NCBI RefSeq assembly: GCF_003269275.1
Contig: NZ_QLTS01000001.1
Location: forward strand, 652,768-716,767
Direction: 5' to 3'
Source: Phascolarctobacterium faecium DSM 14760
Lineage (GTDB): Bacteria; Bacillota; Negativicutes; Acidaminococcales; Acidaminococcaceae
Length of the DNA stretch: 64,000 nucleotides
A model generated the notes under the pieces. It worked only from the letters and a program-made list of their open reading frames with translations, was not told where the DNA came from and searched no databases. Position numbers and translations under genes: made by a program. Shown here one piece after another: positions 56,485 through 64,000 of this stretch (its first letter is position 1; each line of letters begins with the position of its first letter).

Positions 56485-57743
56485 TTCATTACCTCCTCTG
56501 GGCTTGCGATATAGCCTGTGATCGCACTGGCAGCCGCCACATAGGGGCTGGCCAGATAGACCTCGCTGTCGACATGACCCATACGTCCGCGGAAATTACG
56601 GTTGGTAGTCGAAACAGCACGTTCGCCAGCAGCCAGAATACCCATATAACCACCCAGACACGGTCCGCAGGTAGGGGTAGAAACTGCCGCACCGGCATCG
56701 ATAAAGGTATCAATATAGCCCAAACGCATAGCTTCTTTATAAATTTCCTGAGTAGCAGGAATAATAATAGCGCGGACATGCGGATGTACCTTACGCCCCT
56801 GCATCACCTCAGCAGCCTGCTGCAGGTCTTCCAGACGACCGTTAGTGCAGGAACCGACAACGACCTGATCGATCTTGATATGGCCGGACTCAAACGCCGG
56901 ATGTGTATTTTCCGGCAGATGCGGATACGAAACGACCGGCACCAGATCATCTAATTTGATAGTGATAACACGGTCATATACTGCGTCAGCATCGGCAGTA
57001 ACCGCTGTCCACTGACGGCTGACACGACCATTGAGATAGGCAATAGTTTTTTCGTCGACCGGGAAAATACCATTTTTGCCGCCGGCTTCGATCGCCATAT
57101 TGCAGATAGTGAAACGGTCGGACATTTCCAGTTCGGCAACGCCGTCGCCGCAGAATTCCAACGATTGATAACGGGCACCATCGACACCGATCATACCGAT
57201 AAGCGTAAGAATGATATCTTTGCCCTTGACATATTTAGGCAGCTTACCGGTCAGCTCGACTTTGATCGTGGCAGGCACCTTGAACCAGGTAGTGCCGCTG
57301 GCCATAGCCGCACCAATATCGGTTTGACCCATGCCGGTGCTGAGCGCGTTCAGAGCGCCATAAGTACAAGTATGAGAATCGGCGCCAATAATGATCTCAC
57401 CGGGAGCAACAAGACCGCTGTCAGGTAAAAGCGCATGCTCGATACCCATGCGGCCAACTTCAAAATAATTGGTGATTTCATGCTGACGTGCAAAATCGCG
57501 CATGCGTTTACACATAGTTGCCGACTTAATATCCTTACACGGAGAAAAATGGTCCGGAACTAACGCGATCTTATCCTTATCAAAAACAGGACGTCCGATT
57601 TTTTCAAATTCAGCTATCGCCGGCGGTCCGGTGATGTCGTTAGCTAAAACCAAATCCACCTGAGCAACCAGCAGATCGCCTGCCTGGACCGCATCGCGGC
57701 CTGCATGTTGGGCCAGGATTTTTTCCGTCATTGTCATACCCAT
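56481..57743 (-). CDS. leuC: 3-isopropylmalate dehydratase, large subunit
   Basis: 420 residues, HacA/LeuC type. The 4Fe-4S cysteines appear in VVGSCTNGR and [28 protein letters not shown] is the other conserved element. AGGAGGG precedes the ATG by nine bases. Follows ilvC after a 74-base gap. Confidence 0.96.
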   Translation of the reverse strand: MGMTMTEKILAQHAGRDAVQAGDLLVAQVDLVLANDITGPPAIAEFEKIGRPVFDKDKIALVPDHFSPCKDIKSATMCKRMRDFARQHEITNYFEVGRMGIEHALLPDSGLVAPGEIIIGADSHTCTYGALNALSTGMGQTDIGAAMASGTTWFKVPATIKVELTGKLPKYVKGKDIILTLIGMIGVDGARYQSLEFCGDGVAELEMSDRFTICNMAIEAGGKNGIFPVDEKTIAYLNGRVSRQWTAVTADADAVYDRVITIKLDDLVPVVSYPHLPENTHPAFESGHIKIDQVVVGSCTNGRLEDLQQAAEVMQGRKVHPHVRAIIIPATQEIYKEAMRLGYIDTFIDAGAAVSTPTCGPCLGGYMGILAAGERAVSTTNRNFRGRMGHVDSEVYLASPYVAAASAITGYIASPEEVMK

Positions 57744-57817
57744 AACTATAACCCTCCTAAGTTTATACGAAGCAGATCGCGGGGCCTCAGCCCCGCTCTG
57801 CCTAAGGTGTGTACTGA

Positions 57818-59409
<1,592 letters not shown>

Positions 59410-59437
59410 TTTGCCACCTCCCATGGAAAATTGGTAT

Positions 59438-59724
59438 AAAAAAACGCCCCCACCTGCTTAGCAGATAGGGGCGACTTTCACCGCGGTACCACCCTAATTT
59501 GACCTCATTGTCTCAGAGCCTTCGCTCTAAACGCCTAACGCTGCGCCGGCGTCGTTTCCTACTGCTGGTTCAGAAACGCGGCTCCCGGGTGAGTCTTATC
59601 GCTGTACCGCTACGGCTTTCACCAACCGCCGTCTCTCTAAAATCGGTAACATCAGCAACTTTGTTCCCATTCAATGCCTTTATTATCAAGTTGTACAAAC
59701 AAAAGCTAATTTGTTCGTGCTATG
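59438..59724 (-). promoter_or_regulatory. T-box riboswitch, ilv-leu operon (Leu type)
   Basis: Minus strand carries the T-box core AGGGTGGTACCGCG (59482-59495), the terminator GCCCCTATCTGC with GCAGGTGGGGGC (59446-59472) and seven T. In stem I the triplet CTC (59591-59593), followed by ACC, sits where the specifier is expected, giving Leu. AGAGAG and GGTGAAAGCC are present upstream. The operon should open when tRNA-Leu is uncharged. Confidence 0.9.
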
Positions 59725-59730
59725 TTTTAC

Positions 59731-59759
59731 ATTATGCCAGCATTTTCTATGCTTGTCAA
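59731..59759 (-). promoter_or_regulatory. Promoter of the ilv-leu operon
   Basis: Minus strand TTGACA (59754-59759), 17 bases, CATAAT (59731-59736), just before the T-box leader. Confidence 0.85.
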
Positions 59760-59889
59760 GATTTTTTTGTATCATTCTTTTGTGATTTTTCTGAATTTTG
59801 TTTTTCTTTTACAAAAACACTGGACTAAATGTCAATAATATCATATTCTATAATATTATAAGAAAGTAAAAAGTTCGAGGTGCTTGTCC

Positions 59890-60462
59890 ATGAAACTGCT
59901 CAAAGAAAAAATCATGTCCGAAGGCTTGGTCTTAAACGACGCTATTTTAAAAGTCGATTCTTTTTTAAATCACCAGATCGACCCTGAATTGATGATGGAG
60001 ATCGGCAAAGAATTCCACCGCCGTTTTTCAGGCTGCGGAATTACTAAAATCTTTACGATCGAGTCCTCAGGGATCGCCTGCGCCCTGCCTGCCGGTCTGT
60101 GTATGCATGTACCGGTAGTATTCGCACGCAAACAGAAATCGGCGCTTATGAGCAGCGAGGCTTACAGCACCAAAGTATACTCCTTCACCAAAAAAGTCAC
60201 CAGTGATGTGACCGTTCTCAAAAAATTTTTACCGGCCGGCGAAAAGATCCTCATCATCGATGATTTTCTGGCTAACGGCGAAGCGGCCCTTGGTCTGGCT
60301 AACATCGTCCAGCAGGCCGGCAGCGAAGTAGTAGGTATCGGCATAGTTATCGAAAAATCATTCCAGCCGGGGCGTCAGCGCCTTATCGACGCCGGCTTCC
60401 GTGTAGAATCACTGGCCCGTGTCCAGGCCTTTAAGGACGGTAAAGTAATTTTTGCCGAATAA
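59890..60462 (+). CDS. xpt: Xanthine phosphoribosyltransferase
   Basis: 190 residues, type I phosphoribosyltransferase. PRPP loop [13 protein letters not shown], and [11 protein letters not shown] and [13 protein letters not shown] as in Bacillus Xpt. Salvages xanthine to XMP. ATG 59890 follows GAGG. A TATAAT-like element is at 59849-59854, but I see no purine riboswitch in the short leader. Confidence 0.92.
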   Translation: MKLLKEKIMSEGLVLNDAILKVDSFLNHQIDPELMMEIGKEFHRRFSGCGITKIFTIESSGIACALPAGLCMHVPVVFARKQKSALMSSEAYSTKVYSFTKKVTSDVTVLKKFLPAGEKILIIDDFLANGEAALGLANIVQQAGSEVVGIGIVIEKSFQPGRQRLIDAGFRVESLARVQAFKDGKVIFAE

Positions 60463-60483
60463 TTTATCGGATATAGATACTAA

Positions 60484-60514
60484 AACACCCGTTACTCAAT
60501 GAGTAACGGGTGTT
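60484..60514. terminator. Bidirectional terminator between xpt and the serA operon
   Basis: AACACCCGTTACTC pairs with GAGTAACGGGTGTT, loop AAT, then seven T on the plus strand. On the minus strand it follows the small membrane-protein gene. Confidence 0.92.
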
Positions 60515-60517
60515 TTT

Positions 60518-60673
60518 TTAATCGTTACGACGTTTATATTTGATGAACATATGGCAAACAGCAAGTCCCATCACGATATATGCAAGAAGGTTGATATCCT
60601 CGTTCAAGTCCTTAAAAGCGACATAACCCATCAAAACGACGATACCAATTTCTCTGTTGAAGCTCGTAATCAC
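60518..60673 (-). CDS. Small membrane protein downstream of serA
   Basis: 51 residues from GTG 60673, whose GTGA overlaps the serA stop codon. It has two hydrophobic stretches (IGIVVLMGYVAF and LLAYIVMGLAVCHMFI) and a basic end (KYKRRND), so two short membrane helices with a charged tail are likely. The overlap with serA suggests translational coupling. It is too short for routine gene calling. I recognise no family. Confidence 0.62.
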   Translation of the reverse strand: MITSFNREIGIVVLMGYVAFKDLNEDINLLAYIVMGLAVCHMFIKYKRRND

Positions 60674-62244
60674 AGTTTTACAAGGTTGACCTGCAGGATA
60701 CCGTCGAGCCCCTGCAGAAGTTTCAGTGTTTCTTTACCTACTTCGCTGTCCACGGTCATAAACATCATGGCGTTACCGTCTTTAAGATTACGGCTGACCT
60801 GCATGGTCGCGATATTGACCTTGCTCGCACCTAAAAGCGTGCCGATCTGCCCGATCATACCGGGTTTATCCTGGTTGCGTGCCACCAGCATGAACGGAGC
60901 CGGAGTAAGGTCGAACTGGTAACCGTCGATTTCGATGACGCGGATCTCTTTTTCACCAAAGACAGTACCGGCTACGGTAAAGATATTACCTTTAGAATGG
61001 ATCTTGACCTCTAAAAGATTATGTTTGCCTGCATGTTTGCTCTCTATAACGTCGACTCCGCGGCTTTCTGCAGTCAGCGCGGCATTGACATAATTAACGC
61101 GTTCCTTGAGGATGGGTTCAAAAACGCCTTTTAAAACAGCACGCGTCAGCATACCTGTTTCCATTTCTGCAACCTCGCCGGTATAGATGATCTCTACCTT
61201 TTCGACAGCTGCTTTTTCCAGCTGATAATAAAGCTTGCCCAGATATTCGCCCAAGGTCAGGTAGCCCTGCATTTCTTTCAGCTCTGTCGGCTGCAAAGTC
61301 GGCAGATTGACTGCATTCGGCACCATTTCTCCATGCAAAGCTGCAATGACCTCTTCTGCAATGGCAATACCCACATTATCCTGCGCTTCTGTTGTATCAG
61401 CACCAAGATGAGGCGTTAAGACACATTCCGGCAGATCGATCAGCGGCGAGATCGGTTTCGGTTCGTCTACCAGTACGTCGATACCGGCGCTGGCAACGAT
61501 GCCTTCCTTGATAGCTGCCGCCAGGTCATTTTCATTGATCAGGCCACCGCGGGCGCAGTTTACTACACGCACGCCACGTTTGCATTTTGCAAATTCTTTG
61601 GCTGTAATCATATCAAAAGTTTCTTCCGTTTTAGGCGTATGGATACTGATAAAATCAGCTTGTTCCAACAATTCATCCAGTGTTTCACATTTTTCGGCGC
61701 TGTATTTACGGAAACGTGCATCGGCAATATACGGATCATAAGCTACGATCTTCATCCCGAAAGCCTGCAGTCTGGTAGCCACCAAACCGCCGATACGGCC
61801 AAGGCCGATGATGCCCAGAGTTTTACCAAGCAGCTCGCTGCCTTTTAAACCGGTACGGTCCCAGACCCTGGATTCGATCATTTTATGAGCTTTGACGACA
61901 TTACGGGCAGAACTCAGCAGCAGGCCGATAGTATGCTCGGCAGCCGATACGATATTAGATTCCGGGGTATTGACAACGATAATACCGCGTTTAGTCGCCC
62001 CTTCCATTTCAATATTATCAACACCGTTGCCGGCGCGGCCAACCACCTTTAAATTAGTGGCGTGCTTATAAAATTCTTCATTGATCTTAGTAACGCTGCG
62101 AACTACGATTGCATCATATTCAGGAATGATCTTCAGCAGTTCTTCCCTTTCGATATCAAAACGCACGTCTACATCAAAATCCGGCACTGCCTGCAGCAAA
62201 GCCACACCCTTGTCGGAAATTTTTTCAGTTACAATAATTTTCAT
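60670..62244 (-). CDS. serA: D-3-phosphoglycerate dehydrogenase
   Basis: 524 residues, long form with ASB and ACT domains. The NAD fold LGIIGLGRIGG, catalytic VNCARGGLINE and TPHLGADTTEAQ, and the C-terminal ACT domain MLVARNQDKPGMIGQIG (serine feedback) are present. First step of serine synthesis. ATG 62244 lies nine bases after GGAG. Serine T-box upstream. Confidence 0.96.
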   Translation of the reverse strand: MKIIVTEKISDKGVALLQAVPDFDVDVRFDIEREELLKIIPEYDAIVVRSVTKINEEFYKHATNLKVVGRAGNGVDNIEMEGATKRGIIVVNTPESNIVSAAEHTIGLLLSSARNVVKAHKMIESRVWDRTGLKGSELLGKTLGIIGLGRIGGLVATRLQAFGMKIVAYDPYIADARFRKYSAEKCETLDELLEQADFISIHTPKTEETFDMITAKEFAKCKRGVRVVNCARGGLINENDLAAAIKEGIVASAGIDVLVDEPKPISPLIDLPECVLTPHLGADTTEAQDNVGIAIAEEVIAALHGEMVPNAVNLPTLQPTELKEMQGYLTLGEYLGKLYYQLEKAAVEKVEIIYTGEVAEMETGMLTRAVLKGVFEPILKERVNYVNAALTAESRGVDVIESKHAGKHNLLEVKIHSKGNIFTVAGTVFGEKEIRVIEIDGYQFDLTPAPFMLVARNQDKPGMIGQIGTLLGASKVNIATMQVSRNLKDGNAMMFMTVDSEVGKETLKLLQGLDGILQVNLVKL

Positions 62245-62271
62245 TGTCCATCGCTCCATTCACCTGTAAAA

Positions 62272-62526
62272 TAAAAAACTCCCGGCTTGATCAATTACAA
62301 TCAAGGACGAGAGTTCTACTCACGTGGTGCCACCTTTTTTCGCCGCACAGCGCGGCCTCATTGCCGATATATCGGTCGGACCCGGACAGGTTGCTACCCC
62401 TGTCTCCTCCGGAGCGGAATTCAGTTTTTAGACGTTACGGCTTGCACTGACCGCCGCTTCTCTTTGCCGCCTGCCAACTTACTTTTCTCCATCGTCGGAT
62501 AAATGAACTATGTAATTTTCAAGCTT
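62272..62526 (-). promoter_or_regulatory. T-box riboswitch, serA (Ser type)
   Basis: Minus strand has the T-box core AGGTGGCACCACGTG (62321-62335) and a terminator, ACTCTCGTCCTTGAT with ATCAAGCCGGGAGT, then T. GAATTCCGCTCC in the specifier loop gives the codon TCC (62416-62418), Ser, which fits serA. It should be read through when tRNA-Ser is uncharged. Confidence 0.9.
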
Positions 62527-62532
62527 GTATCA

Positions 62533-62561
62533 ATTATAGTCCGACACTTTTGGCTTGTCAA
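62533..62561 (-). promoter_or_regulatory. serA promoter
   Basis: Minus strand TTGACA (62556-62561), 17 bases, TATAAT (62533-62538): an exact consensus promoter at the start of the T-box leader. Confidence 0.9.
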
Positions 62562-62592
62562 GCAGCACAAAAATGTTTTTGTGTAATACATC

Positions 62593-62814
62593 TTACAGTT
62601 TTTCCAACATTTTTATCAAAGGATAAATACCAACTGTCAAAGCAACAGCCATGCTGACACTGTCAATATCTATTTTGCCAATGTACAGGCTGTTCAGCCC
62701 TGCAGCAAAGATCATCGTCAGCCAGAACATAGCGTACAATGCCACAAAAATCTGCACCCACCAGGGCTGCTCCTTATAAAGCGGCTGTTCCTGTTCGTTA
62801 TTATTCTCGTTCAT
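62593..62814 (-). CDS. Small membrane protein after rmuC
   Basis: 73 residues from ATG 62814, with GGAGG a few bases upstream. An acidic, Gln-rich start (NNNEQEQPLYKEQPWW) is followed by two hydrophobic segments (VALYAMFWLTMIFAAGL and VSMAVALTVGIYPLI). It overlaps rmuC by 14 bases. Family not recognised. No terminator is seen between it and the serA promoter. Confidence 0.8.
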   Translation of the reverse strand: MNENNNEQEQPLYKEQPWWVQIFVALYAMFWLTMIFAAGLNSLYIGKIDIDSVSMAVALTVGIYPLIKMLEKL

Positions 62815-63988
62815 GCAAAACCTCCTCCTGCCACTCCAAAGTATCTTCTTCGTCTTTCCTGCCGTCAAGACGTTTATTGATTACACGGCTGCGTCTGGCT
62901 GCAGCGTCGATATGCCCGCTGGCTTCCTGCAGTTTCTTTTTTGTTTTATCGAGCAATAAGCTGAAAGTCACAAAATCCTGCTTAACGGCAGCGATCGTTC
63001 GCCAGACTTCACCAGTACGTTTTTCGATAGCCAAAGTTTTAAAACCCATTTGCAGACTGTTGAGCAGCGCTGCCAAGGTAGTCGGCCCTGCCACGCAAAC
63101 GCGGTACGTTCTCTGCAGCTCATCCAGCAGTCCCGGCAAATTTACCGCTTCGGCAAACAGCCCCTCGATCGGCAAATACATGATCGCAAAATCAGTCGTC
63201 TGCGGCGGACACAAATATTTATTCTGGATATCCCTGGCTTCACTTTTCAGCCGCCGTTCAAGCTGCTTGAGCGCAATATCGGCAGCAGCTGTATCAGCCT
63301 GCTCGCGCGCCTCCAGCAGGCGCTGAAAATCCTCCTGCGGAAATTTAGCATCAATCGGCAGCCATACCGTTTCATCCTTGCTGCCCGGCAGCTTCAGCGC
63401 AAATTCAACCCTTTCCGCACTGCCCTGCTTCACAGCAACATTTTCGGCAAATTGCTCCGGTGCCAGCAAATCACGCAGCAAAACTCCCAGCTGCATTTCG
63501 CCCCAGATACCACGGTTCTTTACATTAGAAAGGATGCGTTTCAAATCGCCGACACCGCCGGCCAGGGTCTGCATTTCACCTAACCCTCGATGAACCTGCT
63601 CCAACCGCAGGCTGACCTGCTGAAAGGATTCTCCCAACCGCCGTTCCAAAGTCGACTGCAGTTTTTCATCAACAGTCAGGCGGATCTGTTCCAAATTAGC
63701 CGCAGTGCTTTCCGTCAGCTTTTCCAGTTTTTTATCCAGCTGCTCTCCCAAACGGTCAGAAGCTGCCTGACTTTCCATTCTGGCCGCACGGGCCAGAGTG
63801 TTTTGTTCGCTGCGCAGATCGCGTACATTCTCATAAAAACGTCGTTCCAGGCTTTCCAGCTGACTGTTCACCTCAGCTCCCAGTTCTTGTCCCTGCTGCC
63901 GCCGTGTCTGCAGAAGCCGCCACAGCATTATGAAAATCACCGCCTGCATTAAAACCAGCAGCAATAATAGTATCGTTTCCACTGTCAT
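62801..63988 (-). CDS. rmuC: DNA recombination protein RmuC
   Basis: 395 residues. One N-terminal membrane helix (residues 6-25), a coiled coil (about 30-140), then the RmuC domain with GGVGDLKRILSNVKNRGIWGE, LPIDAKFPQEDF and IMYLPIEGLFAEAV. It limits inversions and unusual DNA rearrangements. ATG 63988 follows GAGAG; a TTG six bases earlier is possible. The promoter lies beyond the window. Confidence 0.94.
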   Translation of the reverse strand: MTVETILLLLLVLMQAVIFIMLWRLLQTRRQQGQELGAEVNSQLESLERRFYENVRDLRSEQNTLARAARMESQAASDRLGEQLDKKLEKLTESTAANLEQIRLTVDEKLQSTLERRLGESFQQVSLRLEQVHRGLGEMQTLAGGVGDLKRILSNVKNRGIWGEMQLGVLLRDLLAPEQFAENVAVKQGSAERVEFALKLPGSKDETVWLPIDAKFPQEDFQRLLEAREQADTAAADIALKQLERRLKSEARDIQNKYLCPPQTTDFAIMYLPIEGLFAEAVNLPGLLDELQRTYRVCVAGPTTLAALLNSLQMGFKTLAIEKRTGEVWRTIAAVKQDFVTFSLLLDKTKKKLQEASGHIDAAARRSRVINKRLDGRKDEEDTLEWQEEVLHERE

Positions 63989-64000
63989 AGCCAAACTCTC

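Noticed and set aside
59760-59889. Possible purine riboswitch before xpt
   Set aside because: The stretch is too short and AT-rich and lacks the conserved loop sequences of the purine aptamer.

Overview
The window most likely comes from a diderm Firmicute of the class Negativicutes (Acidaminococcaceae or Phascolarctobacterium-like; genus not decided from this sequence). Firmicutes markers are CtsR, SigH next to a YacP/Rae1 gene, CarD next to YacL, two T-box leaders, and strong TTGACA-17-TATAAT promoters with GGAGG ribosome binding sites. An RND efflux pump and an autotransporter with its own heptosyltransferase show that the cell also has an outer membrane. There is no phage, transposase, CRISPR array or rRNA operon; most of the window is core chromosome.

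1-17.5 kb (minus strand): the 5' end of tuf behind a five-tRNA operon; a frameshifted uppP; pfkA with an upstream BrxF-like ATPase gene; sigH; then the block gltX-cysS-mrnC-thyX-rlmB-yacP, the block yacL-ispD-ispF, carD with two tandem promoters, and ctsR-clpC-radA, where ClpC carries an N-terminal McsA-like zinc finger. 17.5-26.6 kb: a flavodiiron protein, an SbmA/YddA-type ABC exporter, an RND pump with its adaptor but no TolC gene, and a frameshifted secreted protein. 26.8-40 kb: an SsuABC-type importer (+), an aminotransferase, glutamate dehydrogenase, an HD-domain protein, a NamZ-type muramidase, and a polyamine importer potABCD with two tandem potD copies.

40-50.7 kb (minus): ahpC with a domain-permuted AhpF-like reductase; an operon of XRE regulator, O-heptosyltransferase and strand-loop-strand autotransporter (frameshifted); a C39-like protease, a CCA-adding enzyme and an arylamine N-acetyltransferase. 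50.8-53.2 kb (+): a ferredoxin with a membrane iron-sulfur protein, then rsgA behind a leader that appears to encode a 16-residue peptide and two mutually exclusive hairpins controlling the rsgA ribosome binding site. 53.2-64 kb (mostly minus): a branched-chain amino-acid operon ilvN-ilvC-leuC-leuD-leuB-ilvB under a Leu-type T-box, xpt (+), serA under a Ser-type T-box with an overlapping 51-residue membrane protein gene, and rmuC with a small membrane protein gene.

The strongest leads for something new are the rsgA leader switch, the ClpC-McsA fusion, the stand-alone BrxF-like gene coupled to pfkA, and the permuted AhpF. Three genes (uppP, the secreted protein, the autotransporter) are each broken by a one-base change in a homopolymer. 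That pattern suggests sequencing error or slippage as much as true gene decay.
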